DNA from: an uncultured Christensenella sp.
GTDB lineage: Bacteria > Bacillota > Clostridia > Christensenellales > CAG-917
DNA: 64,000 nt
Assembly (NCBI GenBank): GCA_910584155.1
Contig: CAJTYG010000009.1
Location: forward strand, 1 to 64,000
Direction of reading: 5' to 3'
Part shown: one piece after another, positions 25,971-35,200 of the stretch
Layout: each line of letters starts with the position of its first letter
Position numbering within the stretch: the stretch's first letter is position 1
Translations under genes and position numbers: made by a program
The notes under the pieces: model-generated
Databases searched by the model: none
Seen by the model: only the letters and a program-made list of their open reading frames with translations
What the model was told of the DNA's origin: nothing

Positions 25971-26024
25971 GCCAAAACAGACGTTTAAACTGCGTTTTTT
26001 GAGCGTTTAAACCCCGTTTTTGGC
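25971..26024 (+). other. Nested hairpin after the synthase gene
   Basis: Outer arms GCCAAAA (25971–25977) and TTTTGGC (26018–26024) enclose two GTTTAAAC palindromes that can pair. No T-run follows, so termination is uncertain. Confidence 0.4.
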
Positions 26025-26113
26025 AAATATAAAAAATATTTGAGAAATTTTGATTTGAGGGTTGAAATAGCTTGATATTTTTTATAAAATATATATAAAC
26101 GGAGGTGACCTTT

Positions 26114-26536
26114 ATGATTCAACTTATTTCCGGCTCAAAGGGCACGGGCAAAACAAAACAGATAATCGATATGGCAAACGCTCAGGTGGAAACCGCAAAG
26201 GGCGATATAGTTTTTTTGACGGATACGGACAGATATATGTATTCTATCCGCTATCAGGTGCGCATAGTAAACGCCGAATGCTTAAGACGTGGCGACAAGC
26301 CCGTAACTGAAGAGGCTCTCATCGGCTTTATCAAGGGCGTGCTTGCGGGCAATCACGATATTGAGACGCTTTACATAGACGGCGCACATCGCATTATGGG
26401 CAAGACCGTCCACGAGATGAAGGACTTTTTCGACGATATGTATGCGGTGGCGCAGGCGACCGAAACCAAAATCGTGCTCACCGTGAGCGAGGACGAAAAA
26501 AACTTCCCCGAATTTATGCAGAAATACAGAGGATAA
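26114..26536 (+). CDS. Small P-loop ATPase, uncharacterised
   Basis: 140 residues. Walker A is SGSKGTGKT at about 6–14 and a Walker-B-like ETLYIDGAHR lies near 84–93. ATG 26114 follows GGAGGTGA; an upstream GTG at 26105 falls inside the ribosome binding site. This compact family is common in Firmicutes and often annotated only as an ATP-binding protein. It is one base from thrC, so it is co-transcribed, with no functional link known. Confidence 0.82.
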   Translation: MIQLISGSKGTGKTKQIIDMANAQVETAKGDIVFLTDTDRYMYSIRYQVRIVNAECLRRGDKPVTEEALIGFIKGVLAGNHDIETLYIDGAHRIMGKTVHEMKDFFDDMYAVAQATETKIVLTVSEDEKNFPEFMQKYRG

Positions 26537-26537
26537 T

Positions 26538-28016
26538 ATGAAATATGTAAGCACTCGCAACACTTCAAGAGAGTACAGTGCGAGCGAAGCTATTTTAAAA
26601 GGTATATCGGACGACGGCGGACTTTTTGTGCCGTCGTCTTTCCCGAATTTAGACGGCGTTTTGTTTGACAGCCTGCTTAGAATGGACTATCAGGAAAGGG
26701 CGGCTAAAATACTTTCGCTATATCTTGACGATTTCACGTTTGAGGAACTGTTGGACATAACAAATGCGGCATACTCGCACTTCGAGGGCGACGACCCCTG
26801 TCCCGTCGTAAAGATAGAGGACAGCCTTTATATGCTTGAGCTGTGGCACGGTCCCACCTGCGCTTTTAAGGATATGGCGCTCACGGTGCTGCCGCACCTC
26901 ATCGTCGGGGCAAAACGCAAGCTCGGTCTGAATGAAAAAACGCTTGTGCTCGTCGCTACGAGCGGCGATACGGGCAAGGCTGCGCTGGAGGGCTTTAAGG
27001 ACGTGGACGGAACCGAGGTCATCGTCTTTTATCCGTCTAAGGGCGTGAGCGAGGTGCAACGCCTGCAAATGGTCACGCAGGAGGGCGGCAACGTGCACGT
27101 CGCAGGCATACGGGGCAACTTTGACGACGCACAGACGGCGGTCAAAAAGGTTTTCAACGACAGGGATATAATAGACGAGCTCGCCTCGCTCGGATATAAA
27201 ATGTCGTCGGCAAATTCTATAAACTGGGGCAGGCTCGCTCCGCAGATAGCATACTATATTTCCGCTTACTGCGACCTTGTGAACGGCGGCGAAATTGCCT
27301 TTGGCGACAAGGTGAATTTCGTCGTGCCTACGGGCAACTTCGGCAACGTGCTCGCAGGCTATTACGCTTACAGAATGGGGCTGCCCGTAAACAAGCTGAT
27401 AATTGCTTCAAACTCCAACAACGTGCTGACGGACTTTTTTAATACGGGCGTTTACGATATCAACCGCATCTTTTATAAAACGTCGTCGCCGTCAATGGAC
27501 ATACTTGTGTCAAGCAATCTCGAAAGACTCGTCTTCGAGGCGAGCGGAAGGGACGACGCTACCGTGCGCAAGCTCTATAGCGACTGCGCAAGAGAGGGCA
27601 AATTTACCTTCGATACGGATAAGATAAGAGGCGGCGTGTTTGAAGCGGGCTGGGCGGACGAGGACGACGTTATGGGCGCAATAGATACCTTCTTCGACCT
27701 TGACGATTACGTTATGGATACGCACACCGCAGTGGCGGCAAGCGTGTATAACGACTACTCCTGCGAGACGGACGACGACACGCCTACGGTCATCGTATCT
27801 ACCGCAAATCCCTTTAAGTTTGCGCCGAGCGTGCTGAACGCTTTGGGAATACACGAGAAAAACGCCTTTAAGGCTCTTGCAAAGCTGCAAACGGTGACTG
27901 CGCTCGACTGTCCCGAAAGCCTTGCTACCCTGATAGATAAGGAAGAGATACACAGCACCGTTGTGGACAGTGCGCTCGTTGGGGCGGCTGTGATAAATTT
28001 TGTCAAAAACAAATAA
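26538..28016 (+). CDS. thrC: Threonine synthase
   Basis: 492 residues of the long (fold-type II) form. It converts O-phosphohomoserine to threonine with PLP; the Schiff-base lysine is Lys111 in CAFKDMAL. LVATSGDTGKAALEGFK and VVPTGNFGNVLAGYYA are phosphate-binding family segments. The start follows AGAGGATAAT. trpS follows eight bases after the stop. Confidence 0.96.
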   Translation: MKYVSTRNTSREYSASEAILKGISDDGGLFVPSSFPNLDGVLFDSLLRMDYQERAAKILSLYLDDFTFEELLDITNAAYSHFEGDDPCPVVKIEDSLYMLELWHGPTCAFKDMALTVLPHLIVGAKRKLGLNEKTLVLVATSGDTGKAALEGFKDVDGTEVIVFYPSKGVSEVQRLQMVTQEGGNVHVAGIRGNFDDAQTAVKKVFNDRDIIDELASLGYKMSSANSINWGRLAPQIAYYISAYCDLVNGGEIAFGDKVNFVVPTGNFGNVLAGYYAYRMGLPVNKLIIASNSNNVLTDFFNTGVYDINRIFYKTSSPSMDILVSSNLERLVFEASGRDDATVRKLYSDCAREGKFTFDTDKIRGGVFEAGWADEDDVMGAIDTFFDLDDYVMDTHTAVAASVYNDYSCETDDDTPTVIVSTANPFKFAPSVLNALGIHEKNAFKALAKLQTVTALDCPESLATLIDKEEIHSTVVDSALVGAAVINFVKNK

Positions 28017-28024
28017 GAGGATAT

Positions 28025-29038
28025 ATGGCTGAAAATACTTTGAATGAACAGAAAAAAATCATATTGAGCGGAATTCAGCCCACCGGCACGATCACCTTGG
28101 GCAACTATCTCGGCGCCGTCAAAAACTGGCAGAGCATGCAGTCGCAGTTCGACTCCATATTTTTCATCGCCGACCTGCACGCTCTCACCGTGCGACGTGA
28201 GCCTGCCGAATTCCGTCAGACTGCGCTGAATTTCTTTGCGCAGTTTCTTGCGTGCGGCTTGGACCCGAATCAGGCGATAATGTATTTTCAGTCACACGTG
28301 CATCAGCACACCGAGCTTCAGTGGATACTGAACTGCAACACGTACGTCGGCGAGGCCTCACGTATGACGCAGTTTAAGGACAAAAGCGCAAAGCACGCAG
28401 ATAACATCAATATGGGACTTATGGACTATCCCGTGCTTATGGCGGCGGATATTTTGCTGTTTCAGTCTGACCTCGTGCCCGTCGGCATAGACCAAAAACA
28501 GCACCTCGAGCTCGCAAGAGATATCGCAATACGCTTTAACAACCGTTACGGCGATACGTTTAAGGTGCCCGACGGCTATATCCCCAAAACGGGGGCGAAG
28601 ATATGCTCGTTGCAGGACCCTACCGCAAAAATGTCAAAATCCGACACAGATCAGAATGCGACTGTATCCATTATCGACGACGAGGCGACTATCGTACGCC
28701 GCTTCAAGCGTGCCGTCACCGACAGCGGCAGCGAGATTTGCGTGCGTGAGGATAAGCCCGGCATAACTAACCTTATCAACATCTACTCCGCAATAGAGGG
28801 TAAGCCCGTCGAGGCGGTGGAAAAAGAGTTTGCGGGGCAGGGCTACGGCACGTTTAAAATAGCCGTAGGCGAGGCGGTCGCCGCAAAGTTTAAGCCTATC
28901 AGAGAGGAATATATGAGATATATGGCGGATAAGGCGTACATCGCCGAGGTCGCCGCCGACGGGGCGCAAAAGGCCGCCGGACTCGCCGAACGTACTCTCA
29001 AAAAGGTGAAGAAAAAAGTCGGCTTGGTGTCTTTTTGA
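28025..29038 (+). CDS. trpS: Tryptophanyl-tRNA synthetase
   Basis: 337 residues, class I synthetase. The HIGH-type motif reads TLGNYLG within SGIQPTGTITLGNYLG, and the KMSKS loop is AKMSKSD near 200. DYPVLMAADILLFQ and GIDQKQHLELARDIA are typical. No T-box leader precedes it; it is read with thrC. Confidence 0.96.
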   Translation: MAENTLNEQKKIILSGIQPTGTITLGNYLGAVKNWQSMQSQFDSIFFIADLHALTVRREPAEFRQTALNFFAQFLACGLDPNQAIMYFQSHVHQHTELQWILNCNTYVGEASRMTQFKDKSAKHADNINMGLMDYPVLMAADILLFQSDLVPVGIDQKQHLELARDIAIRFNNRYGDTFKVPDGYIPKTGAKICSLQDPTAKMSKSDTDQNATVSIIDDEATIVRRFKRAVTDSGSEICVREDKPGITNLINIYSAIEGKPVEAVEKEFAGQGYGTFKIAVGEAVAAKFKPIREEYMRYMADKAYIAEVAADGAQKAAGLAERTLKKVKKKVGLVSF

Positions 29039-29071
29039 CATTAACGTTGATTTAATGTATGTCCGTTAGTA

Positions 29072-29077
29072 TATAAT
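29072..29077 (+). promoter_or_regulatory. Probable -10 box for the DUF5685 gene
   Basis: TATAAT 19 bases downstream of TTGATT (29048–29053). The spacing is longer than ideal. Confidence 0.4.
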
Positions 29078-29095
29078 TAGTTGAGGCAAAATGCG

Positions 29096-29956
29096 ATGTT
29101 TGGATACGTTATACCCGATAAAAACAATATGTATATAAAGGATTTTAACGTCTTTCAGGCATTTTACTGCGGACTTTGCAAGGCTCTGCACAAAACAGGC
29201 TCGGAAATAACAAGGCTTTGTACAAACTACGACGTGACCTTTTACAACGTGCTGCTGCATTGCCTCAGCAATAAAGAGGTGCAGTTCGAGCGCAAGCTCT
29301 GCGTGTACAACGGCAAAAAAAAGGTCATCGTCACCCCCGACGAGCTGTCGCTGAAGATGGCCGACCTCGCAGTAATGCTTGTCTACTACAATGCCGAGGA
29401 CGACGTGACGGACGGAAAAAAGTCACGCATACTGATAAAATGGCGGCTTGCTTTGCGTAAACGCAAGGCGGCAAAAAGGCTGCCCGAGATAGACCGCCTG
29501 ATGAGGGAAAGCTTTAAAAGGCTGAACGAGCTTGAGCGGGCAAAGTGCGACAGCATTGACAGAGTTGCAGATTGCTTCGCTTCGCTCATGCGGGACATCA
29601 CGAGAGAATTTGTTGAAACCGACGGCGATATCGACGATTTCACTTACAACCTCGGACGAATGGTCTATCTGCTCGACGCCGTGGACGACGTGGAAAAGGA
29701 CAGTAAAAAACACAGATACAATCCGCTGCTGCTAAACTACGGCGAATGTGCAAATAAGCAGGATTATCTGTCAAAAAATAGAGATGAACTGTCGTTTTTG
29801 CTGACATCTACCTACAACAAGATGGTGGGCTGCTACAACAGAATGAACATCGTTTTGTACGAGGGCGTGCTTAGCAATACTGTTTATCTGGGCATAAAAA
29901 TGCAAATGGAGCGATTGCTCAAAGGAGACGAAAAATGTCAAGTAACCCGTTTGTGA
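29096..29956 (+). CDS. DUF5685 family protein
   Basis: 286 residues from ATG 29096 (MFGYVIPDKNNMYIKDF matches the family start; an upstream TTG at 29081 is less likely). FQAFYCGLCKALHK near 20–33, NPLLLNYGEC near 215 and GRMVYLLDAVDDVEKD are conserved-looking. The helical architecture recalls prenyl-transferase-like or HD-like bundles, but no function is established. It overlaps the next gene, a J-domain-like protein, by 22 bases; this pairing suggests a shared role. Confidence 0.85.
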   Translation: MFGYVIPDKNNMYIKDFNVFQAFYCGLCKALHKTGSEITRLCTNYDVTFYNVLLHCLSNKEVQFERKLCVYNGKKKVIVTPDELSLKMADLAVMLVYYNAEDDVTDGKKSRILIKWRLALRKRKAAKRLPEIDRLMRESFKRLNELERAKCDSIDRVADCFASLMRDITREFVETDGDIDDFTYNLGRMVYLLDAVDDVEKDSKKHRYNPLLLNYGECANKQDYLSKNRDELSFLLTSTYNKMVGCYNRMNIVLYEGVLSNTVYLGIKMQMERLLKGDEKCQVTRL

Positions 29957-30579
29957 TTCTGGGGATATCAAACGACGCCTCTCAAAGCGAAATTTATGAC
30001 GCTTACGTCGAAAAGCGCAACTATTATAAGGAGCACATCTTCGACGAGGGCGAAAACGGTGCGGAGGCCGCTCGCAAGCTCGAACAGATTGAGCAGGCTT
30101 ATAAGCAGGCGATGGAAATGTCGCACGAAAAAGCTACGGTCGAGGGCGAGGGGGAATCTTCATTTGAAGGTATCAAGGCGGCTATCCGTGACAAAAACCC
30201 CGAGCTCGCTCAAAGCGAGCTTGACAAAATTTCGTACAGAAGTGCGGAGTGGCACTACTATCAGTCCATCGTCTTTTACGAAAAAAATTGGCTCAACGAC
30301 AGCAAAAAACAGCTTGAAATAGCACTGCAAATGGACGCAGGCAATCCAAAATATATGCGTGCGCTCGACAACCTCAAAAAGAAAATGGACGGAAGCCGTC
30401 CGTATGACAAGGAGGGCAGCCAAAATATGTATCAGAATAACGGCACGACTACAAGCGACCGCAGCTATTCGCAAAATACCGCAAGCGCTACGGACGGCTG
30501 CTGTGCGGCGTGTCAGGCACTTTGGTGCGCAGACTGCTGCTGCGAGTGTATGGGCGGGGATCTTATCAGATGCTGCTAA
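29935..30579 (+). CDS. Degenerate J-domain/TPR protein with Cys-rich tail
   Basis: 214 residues. Residues 4–60 resemble a J-domain (NPFVILGISNDASQSEIYDA) but the HPD tripeptide needed to stimulate Hsp70 is missing. Residues about 75–155 form TPR-like helices. The last 30 residues are cysteine-rich (CCAACQALWCADCCCECMGG, then CC at the end) and could bind metal or a membrane surface. The start ATG 29935 follows AAGGAGACG within the DUF5685 gene. Confidence 0.8.
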   Translation: MSSNPFVILGISNDASQSEIYDAYVEKRNYYKEHIFDEGENGAEAARKLEQIEQAYKQAMEMSHEKATVEGEGESSFEGIKAAIRDKNPELAQSELDKISYRSAEWHYYQSIVFYEKNWLNDSKKQLEIALQMDAGNPKYMRALDNLKKKMDGSRPYDKEGSQNMYQNNGTTTSDRSYSQNTASATDGCCAACQALWCADCCCECMGGDLIRCC

Positions 30580-30754
30580 AAAATAAAATCGGCGCAATAG
30601 GCATAGCAACGCTTGCTTGCAAGCATTGCCTAAGCCTAAGCTTGATTTTATTTTCACTAACCGCACAAAGCATTGTAGGCTATCAAACCAAATAGACGTT
30701 GTAAACACTTACGATGTTCCGCCCAATGCTTTGTTTGGTGAAGCCCTTGCGGGC
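30580..30754 (+). repeat. Covarying bipartite hairpin module, copy 3
   Basis: Domain 1 is closed by AAAATAAAATC (30580–30590) with GATTTTATTTT (30644–30654); inside, TAGGC/GCCTA and GCAACGCTTGC/GCAAGCATTGC stack as a nested hairpin. Domain 2 is closed by ACAAAGCATTG (30665–30675) with CAATGCTTTGT (30724–30734). The tail hairpin is GCCC-TTGC-GGGC (30743–30754). All closing stems differ from copies 1 and 2 yet pair perfectly. It begins three bases before the end of no gene and directly abuts the stop of the J-domain gene. Confidence 0.82.
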
Positions 30755-30760
30755 AAGCGG

Positions 30761-30951
30761 ATAAAATCAATCGGCGCAATAGGCATAGCAACGCTTGCTT
30801 GCAAGCATTGCTAAAGCCTAAGCTTGATTTTATTTTCACTAACCGCACAAGCTAAAACTGCGCTACACACTATCTCGTAAATAGCTGTATGACAGCTCGC
30901 TCGATTTACATGCGCTGGTTTTAGCTTGTTTGGTGGGTGCCCTTACGGGCA
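30761..30951 (+). repeat. Covarying bipartite hairpin module, copy 4
   Basis: Outer pair ATAAAATC (30761–30768) with GATTTTAT (30826–30833). Domain 2 is closed by ACAAGCTAAAAC (30847–30858) with GTTTTAGCTTGT (30918–30929), 12 bp perfect where copies 1 and 5 have one mismatch. Its interior holds GTAAAT/ATTTAC (30877–30882, 30904–30909) and AGCTG/CAGCT (30883–30887, 30893–30897). The tail hairpin is TGCCC-TTAC-GGGCA (30938–30951). Its domain 1 interior is nearly identical to copy 3. Confidence 0.82.
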
Positions 30952-30961
30952 TATGGGAAAA

Positions 30962-31108
30962 AGGAATTTGCGCCGAATGTCATGCCTCGTGCAAGCACTC
31001 GGCACGCAAAATCGCATAAATGCGAGTTTTGCTATGAGCGCAAACGCCTGTCGCAGTATGCGACATAAGGTGCAAAAGCGGGAAGTGAATTCCCACTTTT
31101 GCGAAATT
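30962..31108 (+). repeat. TGTCGCA-hairpin repeat, plus-strand copy
   Basis: Contains the perfect hairpin TGTCGCA-GTA-TGCGACA, then GGTGCAAAAGCGGGAAGT and CACTTTTGCG. A reverse-complement relative lies at 49313–49490, 18 kb away. No frame is convincing in either copy. Confidence 0.65.
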
Positions 31109-31137
31109 TATAGTATAAACCGTAATGTGAAAAGAGG

Positions 31138-31329
31138 GACAATCCCCTCACCGCTCCGCTTACGCTATGCAGAGCTCCCCTTAGTAAGGGGAGCCATAAT
31201 AAGGAAAGAAGTAATAATTTCGTTTGTTATTGCTTCATCCTTTTGCTAAAGGGAGCCATAATAAGGATAAATAGAAATACATTTAAGAGATGTGATAAAA
31301 TAACCGTTTTGCGAAAATATCCGAGATAA
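31138..31329 (+). repeat. GGGGAGCC hairpin repeat and remnants
   Basis: One element at 31138–31205 (CAATCCCCTCACCGCT to GGGGAGCCATAATAAGG) and a 3' remnant near 31243–31265. The remaining bases before 31330 show no gene. Confidence 0.65.
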
Positions 31330-31965
31330 ATGAGAAATAAACACAAAAAAATCAGCAGACAGGACGCTATATATCAAATCGCTTTGGCAGGCATTTCGTC
31401 CGCCATCGCTTTGCTGTTTGTTTGGCTCAGCGTCATCGTGAGGTTCAGTACGGTCGCTTTTTACATTGCGGCAAGCCTCGCTATAATGGTTCCGCTGACA
31501 AAACGCTATTATGTGGCGGGCTTTTTTGCGTATGCGGCGTCCGCTTCGCTTGGCTTTGTCATTGCGGGGGATATCTATACCGTGGCGGGCTTTGTGGCAT
31601 ATTTTGGTCCTATGGCGCTCATCACGGGTATTTTGCTGAATTGCAACGTGAAGTGGTATATTGCCTTGCCTATAAAGGTGGTTTATATCAACGGGGCGCT
31701 TGCGCTTTTATATTTTGTTTGCCACACCATTATGATAGACGCATCTGTTATGGATAAAATTCAATATTGGATGGTGGCGGTTGTGGGCACGATAGTGCTT
31801 GTTCTGATAGATTATGCGCTGCAGTTTATCTATAAAAGAATGACGCCCATTGTCGCAAAGGCGCTCAGAGGTCGCCAAAAGGATACGTCGCCTCCTCCTG
31901 TCGACGATGACAACGACGAGCAAACCTCGGATCCGTTTGACGGCGACAGCCCTTTTGAGGAATGA
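31330..31965 (+). CDS. Integral membrane protein, ECF S-component-like, unassigned
   Basis: 211 residues with about five or six membrane helices between residues 14 and 175 and an acidic, Pro-rich cytoplasmic tail (PPPVDDDNDEQ). IALAGISSAIALLF near the start recalls substrate-binding components of ECF transporters, but I see no vitamin-specific motif. The ribosome binding site is weak. No transporter ATPase is adjacent. Confidence 0.7.
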   Translation: MRNKHKKISRQDAIYQIALAGISSAIALLFVWLSVIVRFSTVAFYIAASLAIMVPLTKRYYVAGFFAYAASASLGFVIAGDIYTVAGFVAYFGPMALITGILLNCNVKWYIALPIKVVYINGALALLYFVCHTIMIDASVMDKIQYWMVAVVGTIVLVLIDYALQFIYKRMTPIVAKALRGRQKDTSPPPVDDDNDEQTSDPFDGDSPFEE

Positions 31966-32255
31966 AAAGTGCGGGTTGTTAAACACGGAAATATTAACTT
32001 ACATATATAAAAACAAAATATAAATTCGCATATTCTGCACTGCGGATAACTAAGACGGCGGCGGTTGGTTATTTACAGAAGTCCGCTTCAATATTAAAGA
32101 GATATTAAAAATTTGTGTTGACAAAACATATATACGCATATATACTCATTTGTATAAATATACAGTTTTCGACAAAGTTCGATATGAATATTGTTTTAAA
32201 GGTGCATATTGTATGCACTTTTAATATATTAAATCTGATTTTGGAGGTGTAAACT
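31966..32255. other. Leader region of the large lipoprotein gene
   Basis: AT-rich, no gene. It holds a consensus promoter (32118–32146) and, in the predicted 5' leader, a GTGCAT/ATGCAC hairpin near 32200–32221 followed by GGAGGTG before the ATG. Confidence 0.6.
32118..32146 (+). promoter_or_regulatory. Consensus promoter for the large lipoprotein
   Basis: TTGACA (32118–32123), 17-base spacer, TATACT (32141–32146). The predicted leader is about 100 nt. Confidence 0.75.
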
Positions 32256-35200
32256 ATGAAGCTAACCGCAAAACGAACGATAATTGCGTTGGTGTTGGCG
32301 ATCTGTCTGATGATAGGCACGGTCGTCCTTGCCGCATGCGATCAGTCCGCCGAGCAGTTTACGTTGACACTGGACGCAGGCGACGGCACTTTGTCGCAGA
32401 CGGAAATTAAGGTCGAAAAGGACGCTAATATGCTCTCTAAGGTCGCCGATATTGCGCCAAAGGCGGACGGCGTAATATTCGATTGCTGGCTTTTGAACGA
32501 TCAGCCTTTAACGGCTGACGACAAAATGACGGGCAACGTCACGCTTAAGGCGCAGTATAAGACCGCATATAAGGTTGAGGTCTACTATCAGAACGAAGAG
32601 AAATCAAACTATGTGCAGGACGGTAGCAAGACCGTAAACGGCTTCGGAAAGGTCGGGGAAACCGTCGCTCCCGAAATTGCCGCTAAGGATGGCTTTGTAT
32701 TGAATACGGAATTGTCCTCGGACGCAAATAAGACGCTTGCAAAGGGCGAAAATCTTTTGAGATATTATTATGCACGTGCGGATCTTATGATAACGTATAC
32801 GAGCGTTGGCGACGACTCTGAAGATACTTTTGAACAGCCTACATATTTCGGCGCAGTCGTAAAAATTGCCGACTGCGACTTTGCAAGAGAGGGATATTCC
32901 TTTTTGGGTTGGTCGGAAGATTTGGCTTTGGGCGCAGATTTAGCACTTGCTGCAGGCGAGGATATCGAGATAAGCGAGAACGTGACCTTATACGCACAGT
33001 GGGGCAAAAACTATGACGAGGCGTACGGCAGCGGCGACACTGTTGCAGTTGCCGAGACCGCAAGCAAAGACGGCGAATTTGTCGCACTTCTGATAAGCGG
33101 CGAAGACAAAACTTTTGGCACATACGATACTGAAAGCAGCTTTTTCACCGCAGGCGAAGAAAAGGGCAAGGTGTTTGACGAAAACGGTCTGTTCCTATAT
33201 GATACGACAGGTCTCTATCTCGGATACAGCCTGCTCGGCAACGCTTCGGACGAGGCGTACGGCACGCTTGCGCTGAATATGGAAACGGGCACTGCCGTTT
33301 ACACCTTAGGAAGCGACACGGTCAACGGCACGTATGAGCAGCTTAAGCTGAGAAACGGCAAGTTTTCGGGTGAAATGCTGTTTAAAGGTCAGGATACGGA
33401 ATTTTATTTCTGCTTCCTCGATTCCTCCGAAAACCCCGAGCTCGACACGGATACGTATGCGGGTGAATTTTTCCGCAGAGGCGAAGAGGAAGGCGAATAT
33501 ATCGTGCTCGATATGACGGGCGGCAACCTCGATACGCCATATGCTTACAACATCTACCTTGACGGCTACGGCAATCTCGAGTTTCCCATTCCCGCAATGC
33601 TGGGCGTGGCAAACGCTTACGGCACCTACAGCGGATACGATGAGGAAAAGGGCGAATGGAAATACGTATACGAGGGTCAGATGTATGAGGATACCGTAGG
33701 CGAATATCCTAAGGAATTTGTCTTTAAGGCAGGGTACCTCAAATCTCTGGCAGGCACGTATTCCGAGCTTGACGGCACCGTGGACGGCGAGCTTCTAAGC
33801 GAAATTCCCGTAATACTGATTTACGACGGGCAGTTGGCAGGCGTTTATCAGACGGAAAGCGGAGCAAAATTTGAGATGGACGGCTACGGCAACGCCGTTT
33901 ATACCGCTTCCGCAAACGCAGAGGCTATCGAGGGCTACGTAGATTTTAAAGGACTTGCTGCACAAAAGACCGAGACGGGCGATGTCGAAAATAAGGAATA
34001 TTGGGATTCTACCGAAACAGTAAAGTCTATATTATTTACATACTATGACAGCAACGACGACGAGCATACGATGGTTTTCCTTTGCAGCGACTACATTAAA
34101 ATAGAAAGAGAAAGCTGGCTTTTGTCCTCGCCGATAAAGTCGATTGTGGAAAAGCACGAGCTTGTGGCTGTCGATACCGCAAAAGAGGCGGGAAGCTACA
34201 GCATAAGCCACAATGAGGAAGAAAACATAGAATTTAAGCTTGACGGCAGCGGAAACGCAGACCTAAGCCTTTTTGACCTGTCGCATAAAACGAGCGTATG
34301 GTTTGCGACGGGTACGTATGAAATGACATCCGACACGGACGGCGAATTTACTTTGACGGAAGCTACGACGTCGCTTGCTTATCTCGGCGTTGCGGCAGGT
34401 TCGTTTAAGTTCCGTCTGTCGGGCGATACGTTTATCATCTGCGACGAAAGCCTGTTTGGCAATTTCGATATGCAGGGCGCAACGGTCGTGTTCGACGGCT
34501 TTGGCTCGCTTACGGACGGCGGCACTGTCTATACCTATGAGAAGATGGGCTGCAACGTGCTCAAGGCGCAGGACGAAAACGGCAATGTCGTTATGTACAC
34601 TGTGAATTACAACGACAAAACGGTCAAAAAATCGCAAAGCGGCGAGTTGGTCGGCGATTATCTTACCGTCGTAATTGACAACGCAGTGTATATCGGACCG
34701 GGCAGACTTATGTTTGACGGCAACGGAAGAGCACTGTTCTACGAAATGGAAGAAGGCAGGCTCATAGGCGAGGGACTTTACACCTACGATCCCGCAACAA
34801 ACAGAGGTTCGTTTATCACGACGGGCGAGATGCAGTTCTTTGTAGAGTCGTTTGACTTCTGCATAACCACAATGACGGACAGCGACGGCGTTGTTTGCAA
34901 CGTATATATCAAGCATAATGCCGATGAGGACGTGACACTGACGGACGAAAACAGCGGCGATACGCTCGTTCTCGACGGCTACGGCTTTGCTACCTACAGC
35001 GACGGCGAGACGGAAGTCACTTCAAAGTACGAAATAATAAATTACGGTCCTTATATGACGGCGCTTAAATTTACGGAAGCAGACGGGCTGTTTAGCTTGA
35101 ATCTTGCATTGGGAACTTTCTCAAAAGAGGACGCCGTAGGCATCTACAACGCAGTGTATTTCGATGAGGAAAACGGCGCATATATGATCGATGAGTATGA

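Noticed and set aside
25971..26024. Intrinsic terminator after the synthase gene
   Set aside because: The hairpin is real but no T-run follows, so it is listed only as a hairpin.
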